A stretch of DNA of 64,000 bases, taken from the NCBI GenBank assembly GCA_021733925.1, contig JAIPJY010000014.1, positions 62,001 to 126,000 of the forward strand, written 5' to 3'. Below, in pieces: positions 1-12,900 of the stretch (the first letter of the stretch is position 1; every line of letters starts with the position of its first letter). The translations under genes and the position numbers were made by a program. The notes under the pieces were generated by a model. That model was not told the origin of the DNA and ran no database searches. It worked only from the letters and a program-made list of their open reading frames with translations. This DNA is from Prosthecobacter sp. GTDB taxonomy: Bacteria; Verrucomicrobiota; Verrucomicrobiia; Verrucomicrobiales; Verrucomicrobiaceae.

Positions 1-1535
1 GCACCTTCAGGCAGCTTCGGGCGCAGGGTGTTGCGGTCAGCCGCAGCGCTGCTCGCACCGGGGGGCGCGAAGCCATCGTCCTCGGCGGCGGTGCTGGCGT
101 CCGACCTCGGACGGATCGGGTCCATCAGCGCCTTGATCTGCGGACGCGAGAGCGGGCCGCTGAGGTAGCTCATCAGCCAGCGCACGTTGAAGACCACGGG
201 GTGGTCTTCATGCACGTTGTTCATGAGGAAGACGCGGTTGCCGAGTCCGGCGAGCGTCTGCTCCATGAGCTGGCGGTCAAACTTGCCGCCTGCGGTGTTG
301 GCTGCACCTTCCAGGCCTTCGAGTACTCGCATCTTGTCGCGCTCAGTTTGCAGACGCCCGAGCCACCACGTGCCGATGTTTGCCAGCGCCTTGTAGTCGA
401 GATCCGCCGGGTTTTGCGTAGCCAGCAGAATGCCGAGGCCAAACGCACGCGCCTGTTTGAGCAGGAGCATGAGCGGCTTCTTCGATGGTGGCATCGCCGT
501 CGGCGGCAGGTAGCCATAGATCTCGTCCATGTAAAAGATGGCGCGCAGCGAGGTCGTGCCCTGCTGGGCACGCATCCATCCCAGTAGCTGGTTCATCAGC
601 AGCGAGACGAAGAACATGCGCTCCGAATCGCTCAGATGCGCGATGCAGAAGATCGTGATGCGCGGCTTGCCCTCAGGCGTGTAGTACATCCGCTGGATGT
701 CCAGCGCCTCGCCCTCAAGCCAGGAACTGAACCCTGGCGATGCCAGCAGATTGTTCAGCTTCATCGCCAGCGCCGTACGCTTGGCCTCAGGCATGAAGCT
801 CTCAAGATCCACCACGCCGATTTTGCGGATCGGCGGCTGCTGGATCTGCCGCACGAGGTTTTCCAGCGTGAGGTTCTGCCCCTTCTTCCAGCCGTACGCG
901 ACGATGTTGCTCAGAAGGATGTGCTCCGGGCTCTGGATCGGATCCGCATTGACGTTCAGCAGACCCAGCATGGAGGACACCGTGCTCTCGATGCGGTCGC
1001 CGAGCGCTTCGGCATCGTCCATCACCTCCGCAGGCGGGCAGTTCAGCGAGCTGAGAATGGACACAGGCAGCCCGGCATTGCTGCCGGGCGTGTAGATTGC
1101 CATGTCCACGGTCTCCCGCAGTTTCTTGATGCGGTCGGCGCTCTGCCCCCACTCACCGAGACCCTTCTGCCACAGCGCCGACTGCGCCGCCGCGTAATCA
1201 TCCGGCGACTGCCCTTTGCGCCTCGCTTCGTCCTCATTGATCCACGGGCGAAACTCCTGCGGCGTGAGATTGGGGAAAGTCAGCAGCGCATTGCCGATGT
1301 CCCCCTTCGGATCAATCGCGATGACCGGCACCCCATCCATCGCAGCCTCTTCCAGCAGGGAAAGGCACAGCCCCGTCTTGCCACTGCCCGTCATCCCGAG
1401 CACCACGCCATGCGTCACCAGATCCTTCGAGTCGTAGAGGATGAGGTCATCCATGACCTGCTTTTTCGAGAGATCGTATTCACGACCGAGGTAGAAAGTG
1501 CCGAGCTTTTCGTATTGGTCAGGAGAGATGGGCAT
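1..1535 (-). CDS. HerA/VirB4-like (DUF87-type) ATP-binding protein, 3' end cut by window edge
   Basis: Reverse-strand frame open from an ATG at 1535 to the window edge (511 codons, no stop reached). The protein begins [17 protein letters not shown] and has a Walker A motif GMTGSGKT at about residues 47-54, then IAIDPKGD, typical of HerA/TraG/FtsK-type hexameric ATPases. A Walker B-like segment ([12 protein letters not shown]) and a sensor-like [15 protein letters not shown] follow. Proteins of this kind couple ATP hydrolysis to DNA or protein translocation; the actual substrate cannot be read from the sequence. It is divergent from the prolyl oligopeptidase gene, with about 100 bp between the starts. 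No clear Shine-Dalgarno sequence is seen. Family assignment is firm, biological role unknown. Confidence 0.85.
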   Translation of the reverse strand, partial: MPISPDQYEKLGTFYLGREYDLSKKQVMDDLILYDSKDLVTHGVVLGMTGSGKTGLCLSLLEEAAMDGVPVIAIDPKGDIGNALLTFPNLTPQEFRPWINEDEARRKGQSPDDYAAAQSALWQKGLGEWGQSADRIKKLRETVDMAIYTPGSNAGLPVSILSSLNCPPAEVMDDAEALGDRIESTVSSMLGLLNVNADPIQSPEHILLSNIVAYGWKKGQNLTLENLVRQIQQPPIRKIGVVDLESFMPEAKRTALAMKLNNLLASPGFSSWLEGEALDIQRMYYTPEGKPRITIFCIAHLSDSERMFFVSLLMNQLLGWMRAQQGTTSLRAIFYMDEIYGYLPPTAMPPSKKPLMLLLKQARAFGLGILLATQNPADLDYKALANIGTWWLGRLQTERDKMRVLEGLEGAANTAGGKFDRQLMEQTLAGLGNRVFLMNNVHEDHPVVFNVRWLMSYLSGPLSRPQIKALMDPIRPRSDASTAAEDDGFAPPGASSAAADRNTLRPKLPEG

Positions 1536-1636
1536 GGCGGTTGGGAAAGGTGTGGGATGAGCGTGGCGGGGGCGGGTGCGATTGCAAAATGAGAATTGGA
1601 AAATGCAAAATTGGAAATGGCAGGCAGGGTGCGTCC

Positions 1637-3739
<2,103 letters not shown>

Positions 3740-4005
3740 GTACGATGGGCACTCCTGCCCGTCGACCAGCGGCACCGCCAACACACTCGCTCTCTCTTCC
3801 TCAAACCCCGCTACGCCATCTCATCATGCGCACTTCGCTCTGCAATAACGGCGCGGCTTTTTGGGGCGGGTTCCATCCATCAAACCGCCAGCCTCTCCCT
3901 CGCGACATCTGCCACCTGCTTCTATACAGTGACGTAAGCCTCGCCCCCTCAAGTATTTCCTGGCATGAGTGCCTTTCTTCAATTGAGTAGTCGTTGCGTA
4001 TCCGA

Positions 4006-4866
4006 ATGACTACTTTCCTCAATTTCTACTTTCGGCAAGGGCCGCCCTATAATCTTGTTGAGTACGAACATGTCAGCGTTAGTGCCTTTCAGGCAATTGT
4101 TGAAACATTTCCTGAATTCAATCGGCCCGATAAATATTGCTGGGAGGTTTTGCTGCGTGAAAATGACCCTAGGTTGGCCGCCATTTTAACGTTCCTTCAA
4201 GAACACGGACTTTCCCCCTACACGAAATCACACCCTTGGTATCGAAAGGTGGGAAATCCAAGCCTGTTTCTGATCAAGAAAAAGCATGAGTTCACGACGC
4301 AAGAATACAATGAAGCACCCTTCCTCGAAATGGCGGGAGAGATAGAGATGGGTGAGCACAAGCATTTACATTTTGATTCCCCTCTTCTCGTTCACATCAA
4401 ATCAAAGATCCCTCCCATTGGTCGGGCAGAAGGAGCAAAGGGGCCTATCTGCACGCAGATTATCAAGGAGCATATGGAAGCCGAAGGTTTCAAAGGTTTC
4501 ACCTTTACACCGGTAGTAGTGGAAGGCAGCAGGCAGCCCTCTGAGCCACTTTGGGAAATCTGGAGCAACTACATGATGCCGCCCATGTGCTCCCCTTTGG
4601 TGGATGATGATGGCACACCTGTGATTCCAGGTCATTATACAAACGGTTGCCATATTGCCGAAACTGAACTTCCGCACATCTACCGTTACACTTCGGACGC
4701 CATTGCCTCCATGGCAAGCGTGGATGCTGCGGTTACCCATGAAGATTTTGGCCCTAAAACCAAGCTTTGTGAAATGCGTCGGCTGCTTGTATCCCAGCGC
4801 TTTCGTCAATGGGCATTGCAGAACAAAATCAAACTCGATTATGACCCGATTGTTGTTGTCAGGTAG
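4006..4866 (+). CDS. hypothetical protein (286 aa)
   Basis: Not recognised. A soluble 286-residue protein without signal peptide or membrane segment. It has a His-rich stretch GEHKHLHF near residue 127 and a Pro/Met-rich NYMMPPMCSP segment. An in-frame TTG at 3994 is an alternative start; the ATG at 4006 is preferred. GC content is visibly lower than in the neighbouring peptidase gene, suggesting an acquired gene. It lies 27 bp upstream of another unknown small gene on the same strand, so the two may be co-transcribed. Pairs of small orphan proteins like this are often immunity genes of polymorphic toxins, but nothing here proves that. Confidence 0.65.
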   Translation: MTTFLNFYFRQGPPYNLVEYEHVSVSAFQAIVETFPEFNRPDKYCWEVLLRENDPRLAAILTFLQEHGLSPYTKSHPWYRKVGNPSLFLIKKKHEFTTQEYNEAPFLEMAGEIEMGEHKHLHFDSPLLVHIKSKIPPIGRAEGAKGPICTQIIKEHMEAEGFKGFTFTPVVVEGSRQPSEPLWEIWSNYMMPPMCSPLVDDDGTPVIPGHYTNGCHIAETELPHIYRYTSDAIASMASVDAAVTHEDFGPKTKLCEMRRLLVSQRFRQWALQNKIKLDYDPIVVVR

Positions 4867-4893
4867 GTGTGAGTTGAAGACAAATGAAACTTT

Positions 4894-5340
4894 ATGAAAT
4901 TCGATCCCCGTCAGTTCACTTTAATTCAGCCAGGTTTTTACCAATTTGACTGGGAAAAGTCAAAGGATGAAAAGGTGGCCATCTTCGTGCATGCGGTGTC
5001 GGATGCAGATCTAGGCAAGGCGGTTGGATGGATCGACGAGTTCCTGGAGAAGGAAACCCAGCTGAGAAAAACGGCCTCTCAACGCATCTACCCGAGCGAT
5101 GCGTATTGGCTTGAGGACGAATGCGAGCTGACATCTGCCGAGGAACTGCTGGCTGTCTTGCAATGGACCATTCTGGATGTGGGAGAATTGGAAGATGGGA
5201 TGTTCCAATTTCGTCTTGTCTATACGGGGCCGGATGATTTTCAGACAATTAGGGCCAAGCAAGTGATGATGGTGGCGGGCGTTAATTTTTCCAGCGATGG
5301 AGATTGGGATGTATGGTTTGAATCTTACTGTGAAGATTGA
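4894..5340 (+). CDS. hypothetical acidic protein (148 aa)
   Basis: Not recognised. A small acidic protein beginning MKFDPRQFTLIQPGFYQFDW and ending in a Trp/Asp-rich GDWDVWFESYCED. It has no signal peptide or transmembrane segment. It follows the 286-residue unknown protein by 27 bp in the same orientation, which suggests a two-gene unit. The acidic, Trp-rich small-protein character is compatible with an immunity protein, but this is a guess from size and composition only. Confidence 0.65.
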   Translation: MKFDPRQFTLIQPGFYQFDWEKSKDEKVAIFVHAVSDADLGKAVGWIDEFLEKETQLRKTASQRIYPSDAYWLEDECELTSAEELLAVLQWTILDVGELEDGMFQFRLVYTGPDDFQTIRAKQVMMVAGVNFSSDGDWDVWFESYCED

Positions 5341-5409
5341 CGATGTCTGATGCAGATCGAGACAGCGAGCTGCGCGCAAACCACGGTTTACGTGAAACAA
5401 AGACATGCG

Positions 5410-6594
5410 TCACCCCCTCACAAAGAAATTCGCGAACGTCACCGGCGTTCCAAAATCCGCCACACCCACCGGCCCTTTCGCACCGCCTTCCAGCGTCGCC
5501 TCCATCGTCTGGGGATTAGCCTCCTGCGTTTCCGTCAGCGTGGCAGTGGCTTTCGTACCATCGAGCTTGAGGCGCAGGCGATACCATTTGCCGGGCTTCA
5601 CCTTGTCAGGACCAAAGACGATGGGAGCCTTGCCCGTGCCAATGAGGACCGCCGGACTCGCCTGACCACGCACGCAAAATCCCGTGCAGGTCGCATTGAG
5701 ATCAGCACCTTTCGGCAGCTGGAAGTCCGCAATGAACTCCCCATCGGCCACTTCAGCCTCGCTCCACAGCGGCGTGCCTTCCTGGCCGCCCGTAGCTTCG
5801 AGCTTCAGATTCCAGTTCGACGGTTTCCATCGCGCTTCAGCTCCAGCAGCCACTTTCCAGCCACGCAGATCCAGACCATTGTACAGATGCTTCCAGCCTT
5901 GATCCAGCGGCGCCGAGTCCGCAGCCGTGGCTCCGGTGGAGGGCAGTTCTTTGATGCGCACATTGCGGAATTCAACCGGCGCGCCTTCGGATTCCAGCGC
6001 CAGATACCCTTTGCGCCAGAAGCACTTGTCGCCGCCGCTCATGATCTTGCCATTCACCGCCAGCGTGAGCGTCCCATTGTTGCCGGTGATGCGGTAGTGA
6101 TTCCATTCCGGCGAAGGCTTGCTGCGTTCCTCGCTGGGAAAGCTGCGCTGGCCGCTGTGCTCGCCATGCGGCTCCATCGTGGCGCCGTGAATGGGAAAGA
6201 CATCGCCATGCGTTGTAAACCAGCGCGGCTTTTTCGGATCCGCATGCTTCATGTAGCCCTGGTCCAGCACCTGCACCTCGATGCCGCGTAGAAAGGGCAC
6301 GCCCGGCGCGGAGATGGGGCTGCCCCAGATGAAGACACCGGAATTCCCACCGCTCGTCAGGTGCCGCCACTCACACTCCATGACAAAATTCTCATACTGC
6401 TTCTCCGTGCGCATCGCCCCGGTGGGAACGCCCGTGCAGCTCACCACACCATCCTTGATGCTCCACGTCTCCGGCGCACAGTTCGCATTCACCCACCCGC
6501 TGAGATCCTTCCCATTAAACATCGGCACAAAGCCGTCGTCATCAGCGAGCGCTCTTGAGAGGATGAGGAGCCAGAGGAGAAGCATGGATTTCAT
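5410..6594 (-). CDS. secreted DUF1080 (3-keto-disaccharide hydrolase-type) protein
   Basis: A 394-residue exported protein. The N-terminus MKSMLLLWLLILSRALADDD is a signal peptide, followed by FVPMFNGKDLSGWVN, the hallmark opening of DUF1080, a concanavalin-like beta-sandwich in which some members hydrolyse 3-keto-glycosides. The motif GGNSGVFIWG and the segment EWNHYRITGNNGTLTLAVNGK (given here as a description of the fold core) are typical. A second, weaker DUF1080-like module starts near residue 230 (HLYNGLDLRGWKV). Such proteins are greatly expanded in Verrucomicrobia and Planctomycetes. The gene is followed on the same strand by no close partner; an inverted repeat separates it from the DUF1501 gene upstream. 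Confidence 0.9.
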   Translation of the reverse strand: MKSMLLLWLLILSRALADDDGFVPMFNGKDLSGWVNANCAPETWSIKDGVVSCTGVPTGAMRTEKQYENFVMECEWRHLTSGGNSGVFIWGSPISAPGVPFLRGIEVQVLDQGYMKHADPKKPRWFTTHGDVFPIHGATMEPHGEHSGQRSFPSEERSKPSPEWNHYRITGNNGTLTLAVNGKIMSGGDKCFWRKGYLALESEGAPVEFRNVRIKELPSTGATAADSAPLDQGWKHLYNGLDLRGWKVAAGAEARWKPSNWNLKLEATGGQEGTPLWSEAEVADGEFIADFQLPKGADLNATCTGFCVRGQASPAVLIGTGKAPIVFGPDKVKPGKWYRLRLKLDGTKATATLTETQEANPQTMEATLEGGAKGPVGVADFGTPVTFANFFVRG

Positions 6595-6653
6595 ATGCGA
6601 AGAGTACGCAGGATTTGGGAAAGTCTTGGAAGATCATCGACCCAAACAACAGG

Positions 6654-6729
6654 GCCTACGGAACACACAGAAGGCACGGAATCAGAATCCAAACTTCAGA
6701 CTTCCGTTTATTCCGCGACTTCCGTAGGC
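6654..6729. repeat. imperfect inverted repeat, ACGGAA-type arms
   Basis: Two 28-nt arms (6654-6681 and 6702-6729) are imperfect reverse complements, with outer ends GCCTACGGAA / TTCCGTAGGC and inner ends CACGGAA / TTCCGTT. The spacer is 20 nt. The element sits between the DUF1501 and DUF1080 genes. The arms resemble the perfect inverted repeat at 59898-59970, so both may belong to one dispersed repeat family. Confidence 0.55.
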
Positions 6730-6747
6730 AACCCTTTCTGGCACTCC

Positions 6748-8013
6748 TCATCCAAACAACGCAGCCACCGGCTTCCCACCATCCGTGATCGGCACTGGGC
6801 GCGTGCCATCCATGAGCTCCTTGCTCGGATCAATGCCCATCGCAGCGTGAATCGTCGCGTGGAAATCAACCAGCGGCACCGGATTCTCCACAGGCTTTTT
6901 CGCCAGCTCATCGCTGACGCCATATGCGCCGCAGTGGTTCAGTCCGCCACCCGCGAGAACCATCGAGAACGTGGTGCCCTGATGTCCGCGTCCGCCACGT
7001 CCATCAAACTCCGGCGGGCGACCAAACTCGGTGCCCACGACGATGAGCGTCTTGTCGAGCAGCTTCTTGTCCTTCAGATCGCGGATCAGTGCGGCGAGGG
7101 CGGTGTCCAGTTCCTGAATGAGCAGGTGCTGGTTCTTGTAGCCTTCGTTGTGAATGTCCCAGCCCGTGCCGTTCATGAAGTTGAGGTTATGCGAAACCTC
7201 GATGAACCGCACGCCCGCCTGCACGAGCCGGCGCGAGAGCAGGCAGCGCTGGCCGAACTCACCACCGTACGCATTGCGCAGATCGGCGGGTTCTTCCTTG
7301 AGATTGAAATGCCGCATGAACTGCGGGCCGGACAGGCTCAGCGCCTGCTCCTGCGCCGTCTTGTAGTCGGCGATCACGGATTCTCTCGGCGCACGCGCCA
7401 TGAGCGGCGCGAGCAGCTGCTCACGGGTCAGCGCACGTTTTTCATCCACGAAATCCGGGCGCGTGAAGCCCGCTGGTCCGGTGTTCGTGTCCGTGAGATA
7501 GACATAGCCCGCCTTCGCACCGAGGAATCCCGGGCCGCGGCTCACATTCGGATAACCAATGAGAATGTACGGCGGCACCTCGCCACCCACCGCACCGCGC
7601 TCATGCGAAATGATGGAGCCGATGCTCGGATACACCACGTTCCCCGAGATCATGCGCCCCGTGTGCACAATGTTTGTGGCAAAGGCGTGCTCGTCGATCA
7701 CATGATGATTCACCGTGCGCATAACCGTCACATGCTCCATCACCTTCGCCGTCTGGCTCAGATGCTCCGTCAGCTGCACGCCGGGCACGGTCGTGTCGAT
7801 GGACTTGTAGAGCGAGCCCGCCACCTTGGTCTTGTCCGTGTTGTTGCCGAGTTTCTTCGGATCAAACGTGTCAATTTGAGCCATGCCGCCGCCCAGCCAG
7901 ATGAAGATGCAATGCTCCGCCTTGCCCTTCGGCATGTGGACGGGCGTGTTGTTCGCAAACAACGGTGCCGCGCCAAAGGCAGCGGCGGAGGTGAGGAAGG
8001 AGCGGCGTTTCAT
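6748..8013 (-). CDS. DUF1501 domain-containing exported protein
   Basis: A 421-residue member of the DUF1501 family, sulfatase/phosphatase-fold proteins of unknown activity that are abundant in Verrucomicrobia and Planctomycetes. The start at 8013 gives [20 protein letters not shown], a Tat-like signal; the frame extends further upstream, but that part lacks family similarity and would overlap the permease gene. Family signatures include [20 protein letters not shown], the central [10 protein letters not shown] and [13 protein letters not shown], and a C-terminal [22 protein letters not shown]-loop hairpin lies 47 nt upstream of the start and recurs upstream of the PSCyt1 gene at 18418. Confidence 0.9.
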   Translation of the reverse strand: MKRRSFLTSAAAFGAAPLFANNTPVHMPKGKAEHCIFIWLGGGMAQIDTFDPKKLGNNTDKTKVAGSLYKSIDTTVPGVQLTEHLSQTAKVMEHVTVMRTVNHHVIDEHAFATNIVHTGRMISGNVVYPSIGSIISHERGAVGGEVPPYILIGYPNVSRGPGFLGAKAGYVYLTDTNTGPAGFTRPDFVDEKRALTREQLLAPLMARAPRESVIADYKTAQEQALSLSGPQFMRHFNLKEEPADLRNAYGGEFGQRCLLSRRLVQAGVRFIEVSHNLNFMNGTGWDIHNEGYKNQHLLIQELDTALAALIRDLKDKKLLDKTLIVVGTEFGRPPEFDGRGGRGHQGTTFSMVLAGGGLNHCGAYGVSDELAKKPVENPVPLVDFHATIHAAMGIDPSKELMDGTRPVPITDGGKPVAALFG

Positions 8014-8060
8014 AGTCTTGCCGTATAAACGCCGAATAAAGCCAGTTTTCACTTTCGGAC

Positions 8061-8079
8061 GCACCTCACTTTCGTGGGG
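8061..8079 (-). promoter_or_regulatory. hairpin motif upstream of DUF1501 gene (copy 1)
   Basis: On the minus strand this reads CCCCACGAAAGTGAGGTGC: a six-base-pair stem with one mismatch closed by a GAAA tetraloop. It ends 47 nt before the start codon at 8013. A near-identical element precedes the gene starting at 18418. No U-tract follows, so a terminator is unlikely; a leader-RNA hairpin or protein operator fits better. Confidence 0.4.
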
Positions 8080-8167
8080 TGGTGGCTTATCCCATTGGGA
8101 AACGCTTCTCCGGCATTCATGGGAGTTGGCGGCTTGTGTTCCATGAAGGGTTCCGTGGAGGCCAAAA

Positions 8168-9412
8168 TCACTCAAATCGCAGCGCGGCGATGGGGTTCAT
8201 GTTGGCGGCCTTGCGGGCGGGGTAGAACCCAAAGAACACTCCCACGATGAAGCTGATGCCGAAGGCCACGACTACGCTGCCTATGGAAACGGACGGGTGG
8301 AAGTCCGGGATCATACTCGCGGCGGCACTGATTCCGTAACCGAGCGCCACGCCGATCGCCCCACCGAGCAGGCTCAGCGTGATGGATTCGATGAGAAACT
8401 GCAGCAAAATATCCCGGGGCTGCGCGCCGACGGCGATGCGGGTGCCGATCTCCCGCGTGCGCTCCGTGACGCTGACGAGCATGATGTTCATGATGCCGAT
8501 GCCGCCGACGAGCAGCGACAGACCCGCGATGCCGCCCAGCAAATACGTCAGCATGGTGGTGATGCTGTTCACGGTGTCCGCGATCTCCTTCTGGTTCACG
8601 ATGTCGAAGTCGTTTTTGCGTCCGTCGGCCAGGCGGTGGCGCTGGCGCAGCAGGGCGGTGACTTGCTCCTGCGCGGCGCTCATGAGCCCGTCACTGCTGA
8701 TCTGCAGCGTGACGAGGCGCGGATACTTGTCGCCGGTAAGACGCCGCATGGCGGTGGTGTAGGGAATGACGATGCGGTCATCCTGGTTGGCACCGCCCAT
8801 GCCCGCGCCTTTGCTTTCAAGTTCGCCGATGATGGTGAAGGGCATGTTTTTGATGCGCACCGTCTGCCCCACGGGGTTCAGCGGGCCAAAGAGCTCCCGT
8901 GCCGTGCGCGATCCTATGACGGCCACGCGCGCCGCACTGCGCACCTCTCTCTCTGTAAACATGCTGCCGCGTGCCAGTGGCCAGTCGCGGATGCGCAGGT
9001 AGCCCGGCGACTCTCCGGCGATGGTCGTGCTCCAGTTCCGCCCGGCGGCGACGGCCTGCGCCGAGAGTGTCACCTCCGGGCTCGCGGCCTGCACGCTGCG
9101 CACTTCACGGCGGATGGCCTCCACGTCCTCCAGCGTCAGGTTGCTGGACTCCGCGTTGCCTGCGGCGGCTGCATTCGTCCGCCGGCTTTTGGAGAACACG
9201 ATGAGCAGGTTTGACCCGAGCGAGGACACCTGGTCCTGGATGCGCCGCTGCGTACCCCGGCCCACCGCCATGATGGCGACCACGGACGCCACGCCGATGA
9301 TGATGCCCAGCGCGGTCAGCGTGCTCCGCAGCTTGTTCCGCCGCAGTGCGCGGAAGGCGATCATGGCCGTCAGGCCAGCACGCAGCAGCGGCGATGTGAG
9401 CGTATGCAGCAT
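8168..9412 (-). CDS. MacB-type ABC transporter permease
   Basis: A 414-residue inner-membrane permease of the MacB/FtsX superfamily. The N-terminal segment [33 protein letters not shown] is the classic first membrane helix (residues about 20-55), followed by a periplasmic MacB_PCD domain and three C-terminal helices, including [21 protein letters not shown] and the terminal NPIAALRFE. It starts 5 bp after the stop of the ABC ATPase gene. In E. coli MacB the ATPase and permease are fused; here they are separate chains. It should export a substrate through the adaptor and the TolC-like channel encoded upstream. Confidence 0.93.
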   Translation of the reverse strand: MLHTLTSPLLRAGLTAMIAFRALRRNKLRSTLTALGIIIGVASVVAIMAVGRGTQRRIQDQVSSLGSNLLIVFSKSRRTNAAAAGNAESSNLTLEDVEAIRREVRSVQAASPEVTLSAQAVAAGRNWSTTIAGESPGYLRIRDWPLARGSMFTEREVRSAARVAVIGSRTARELFGPLNPVGQTVRIKNMPFTIIGELESKGAGMGGANQDDRIVIPYTTAMRRLTGDKYPRLVTLQISSDGLMSAAQEQVTALLRQRHRLADGRKNDFDIVNQKEIADTVNSITTMLTYLLGGIAGLSLLVGGIGIMNIMLVSVTERTREIGTRIAVGAQPRDILLQFLIESITLSLLGGAIGVALGYGISAAASMIPDFHPSVSIGSVVVAFGISFIVGVFFGFYPARKAANMNPIAALRFE

Positions 9413-9417
9413 GGTGG

Positions 9418-10179
<762 letters not shown>

Positions 10180-10181
10180 GG

Positions 10182-11309
10182 CTAGATGGATGGTGGTGGC
10201 CCTTCCGCGTTTTCTTTGGCTCCGCCCAGCGTGGCCGTCACCACACGCGCACCGGCCTCCAGTCCCTCGATCACTTCCGTCTCGCTGTTATCCGTGATGC
10301 CCGTCGTGACGATGACGGCGCGCAGCGTCTGCTCTTTGTCCGTTCCTTCCAGTACATAGACAATCTGTTGCCTGCGCTGCAGCTTGGCGTCTGTGGCACC
10401 GCTGACCTTGCTGCCTTCCGGCGGTGTGAAGCGCAGCGCGGTGTTCGGCACTTTCAGGACGGCGCTTTTCTCAGCCGTGAGGATGGAAACGTCCGCCGTC
10501 ATGCCGGGGAACAGCCGCTGCTCTGGGTTTTCCACGTCGATGAGCGTTTCATACGTCACCACATTCTCCTTCGTCGTGGGGGAGATGCGCACCTGCACCA
10601 CCTGGCCGTCGAACACATCATCAGGGAAGGCATCCACCGTGAAGTCCACCTTCTGTCCCATCTTCACACGGCCGATGTCGGCCTCGGAGACCGTGGCGTT
10701 GATGCGCATTTTTTTAATGTCCTGCGCGAGGGTGAAGAGCACCGGCGTGTTCATCGCCGCGACGACCGTCTGGCCTGCGTCCACCTTTCGTGAGACCACG
10801 ACGCCGTCCACCGGCGCGGAGATGCGGCAGTAGCTCAGGTCGATCTTTGCTTGGTCGAGCGCTGCCTCGCGGATGGTCACGGTGGCCTCCGCCTGCCCCA
10901 GTTCCGCCGTGGCCTGTTCCACATCCAGCGCCATGACTCCGCGCAGGGGCAGTAGCTCCTTCTTGCGGGCCAGGTTCTGCTTCTTCCACAGGGCGCTGGC
11001 CTTGGCGCCGGCCAGCTCGCCTTCGGCAGCCTTCACCTTGGCGGCATAGATGGAGGTGTCCAGTTCCGCGATGAGGTCCCCTCGCTTCACCGTGGAGTTA
11101 AAGTCCGCGTACAGCTTCATGACGCGGCCAGACACCTGGCAGCCTACGTCCACGCTCACCACCGCGCCGAGCGTGCCGCTGGCCATCACCACAGCACGCA
11201 AATCTCCAGGACTGACGGTGGTTGTTTCAAAGCGGGACGTGCCTGCTCCCGGTGGTTTGCAGGCTGAAAGGGAAATCAGTGACAATAAAAGTAAGATGCG
11301 TGTGTTCAT
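10182..11309 (-). CDS. MacA/RND-type periplasmic adaptor lipoprotein
   Basis: A 375-residue membrane-fusion protein linking the ABC permease to the outer-membrane channel. The signal MNTRILLLLSLISLSAC ends in a lipobox (LSAC), so it is probably a lipoprotein. The barrel-sandwich hybrid halves are seen at VDVGCQVSGRVMKLYADFNSTVKRGDLIAELD (first) and ISAPVDGVVVSRKVDAGQTV (second), separated by a coiled-coil hairpin rich in Ala, Glu and Lys. A beta-barrel follows. Its ATG overlaps the stop of the upstream outer-membrane factor gene (ATGA), indicating co-translation. Confidence 0.92.
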   Translation of the reverse strand: MNTRILLLLSLISLSACKPPGAGTSRFETTTVSPGDLRAVVMASGTLGAVVSVDVGCQVSGRVMKLYADFNSTVKRGDLIAELDTSIYAAKVKAAEGELAGAKASALWKKQNLARKKELLPLRGVMALDVEQATAELGQAEATVTIREAALDQAKIDLSYCRISAPVDGVVVSRKVDAGQTVVAAMNTPVLFTLAQDIKKMRINATVSEADIGRVKMGQKVDFTVDAFPDDVFDGQVVQVRISPTTKENVVTYETLIDVENPEQRLFPGMTADVSILTAEKSAVLKVPNTALRFTPPEGSKVSGATDAKLQRRQQIVYVLEGTDKEQTLRAVIVTTGITDNSETEVIEGLEAGARVVTATLGGAKENAEGPPPSI

Positions 11310-12703
11310 TTCCAGCCTCCTCCGACTGTTTGATAAAGTTTGATGCGTGCGGCCACTGCGTCATAGCGTGAGCCAATGAGGTTTTGCTGCGCGTTAAAAA
11401 GGTCCTGCTGTGCCGTTATCACATTCAGGTAGGTTGCCACGCCCCGCTGGTCCCTTGCGGCGGCCAGGTCATAGCGCCTCTGCTGGGCGGCGGTCAGCGC
11501 CTCCAGCGTGCGGATCTGCTCCCTTGCCGCACGCTGCGCCACCAGCGCATCAGCCACTTCCCGGAAGGCGCTCTGGATGGCCTTCTCATAGTTTGCCACC
11601 TCGATGCGCGTACGCACCTTTGTCGCGTCGAGGTTCGCCTTGTTCCGGCCACCCGCGAAAATGGGCAGGCTGATCTGCGGCGCAAAGCTCCATACCGCCG
11701 TCCCTTGGCCAAACAGGCTCGTCAGCTCCGCGCTCGTGGTGCCGTCAGAGGCCGTCAACTTTACGGTTGGGAAGAAGGCCGCGCGCGCCGCGCCGATGTC
11801 CGCATTCGCGGCACGCAGCGTGTGCTCCGCCGCGAGGATGTCTGGCCGCCCCAGTAGCAGTTCCGAAGGCACACCAGGGGGCACCGCCTTCACCGGCGCA
11901 TCTGCCAGCGCTCTGCCCTGTGGCAGCCCAGCAGGCAGCGGCTGGCCGAGCATGAGCACCAGGCCGTTCTCCGCCTGCGCACGCTGACGCTGGTAGGAAA
12001 TGATATTGGCCTTGGCCGTGAGCACCTGCGTCTCAGACAGGCGCAGGTCCAGCTCAAGCAGCCCGCCTGCTTTGAAAATGCTCTCATTCACGCTGTAGCT
12101 TTCCTCCACCACTGCCAGCGTCTTCTTTGTGTTGGCGATGAGCTCATCAAACCGCCTCACGGTGTAGTATTGCGTGGCCAGCTCCCCGATGAGCGTGACC
12201 TGTGCGGCACGGCGGGTTTCGGTTTTGGCCAGGTAAGTCTCCAACGCCTTTGCGCTCAGGCTGCGGATGCGGCCAAACAAGTCCAGCTCATACGCCGTGG
12301 TGCCAAGTTTCAGCGACCACTGCTCAGTGGTCAGTCCGCTCACGTGGCTCTGCGCCAGGTCGCTCGTCGCGGACACGGTGGGCAGCAGCGGCGCGCGCTC
12401 GATGCGGTACTGCGCTCGCGCCTCCTCCACGCGCAGCATGGCCACTCGCAGATCACGGTTGTTTTCCAGCGCGATGTCGATGAGCCGCACCAGCCGCGCG
12501 TCCTCCTTGAACACACTCCGCCAGGCCAGCTCGCTGCTGCCAGCACTCGTCGTGCCACCGTCTGGGTAGCGTGTGCTTACCGGTGCTGCCGGGCGCTCCA
12601 GTTTCGGGATGAAGCTGCAACCCATCAGCATCTGGCAGCCGATAAGGGCCAGCGCACAGCGCCGCGTCATGCGGGAAAATGGGGTCTGTTTCCTGGAAGT
12701 CAT
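11306..12703 (-). CDS. NodT/TolC-family outer-membrane efflux lipoprotein
   Basis: A 465-residue outer-membrane factor. The signal region ends with LIGCQMLMGC, a lipobox, followed by SFIPKLERPAAPVSTRYP as in NodT-type proteins. Two outer-membrane-efflux repeats follow, each with long amphipathic helices (for example AWRSVFKEDARLVRLIDIALENN and GLVLMLGQPLP). The start is uncertain: ATG 12703 or ATG 12670 both give a usable signal; the frame is open even further upstream, but into the divergent promoter region. First gene of the four-gene efflux operon, divergent from a LytS-type kinase gene. Confidence 0.9.
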   Translation of the reverse strand: MTSRKQTPFSRMTRRCALALIGCQMLMGCSFIPKLERPAAPVSTRYPDGGTTSAGSSELAWRSVFKEDARLVRLIDIALENNRDLRVAMLRVEEARAQYRIERAPLLPTVSATSDLAQSHVSGLTTEQWSLKLGTTAYELDLFGRIRSLSAKALETYLAKTETRRAAQVTLIGELATQYYTVRRFDELIANTKKTLAVVEESYSVNESIFKAGGLLELDLRLSETQVLTAKANIISYQRQRAQAENGLVLMLGQPLPAGLPQGRALADAPVKAVPPGVPSELLLGRPDILAAEHTLRAANADIGAARAAFFPTVKLTASDGTTSAELTSLFGQGTAVWSFAPQISLPIFAGGRNKANLDATKVRTRIEVANYEKAIQSAFREVADALVAQRAAREQIRTLEALTAAQQRRYDLAAARDQRGVATYLNVITAQQDLFNAQQNLIGSRYDAVAARIKLYQTVGGGWK

Positions 12704-12900
12704 GACTCCAATAGTCACGGCATTCACGCAACCCGCGCCGCTATTCAGACCAGCGGATGAATCAGCAGGACGAGCGGCATCATGCGCGGATGAACGGCCA
12801 CCGCCGTTCATGGGCTTTATTACACCGTTCGTCACCACCAGAGAGTGTCTTGTCATTGCAGACTGGCTTTTCGCCGTCGGTGGCACAAACTTGCTTGGAC

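Noticed and set aside
636-1592. 318-codon plus-strand frame opposite the HerA-like gene
   Set aside because: It is His/Arg-rich antisense of the Walker-motif-containing minus-strand gene; no family pattern.
3740-4005. Possible small gene between the peptidase and the 286-residue protein
   Set aside because: Only short frames without start signals; judged intergenic.
5350-6291. 313-codon plus-strand frame overlapping the DUF1080 gene
   Set aside because: Antisense shadow; the minus-strand gene has a signal peptide and DUF1080 motifs.
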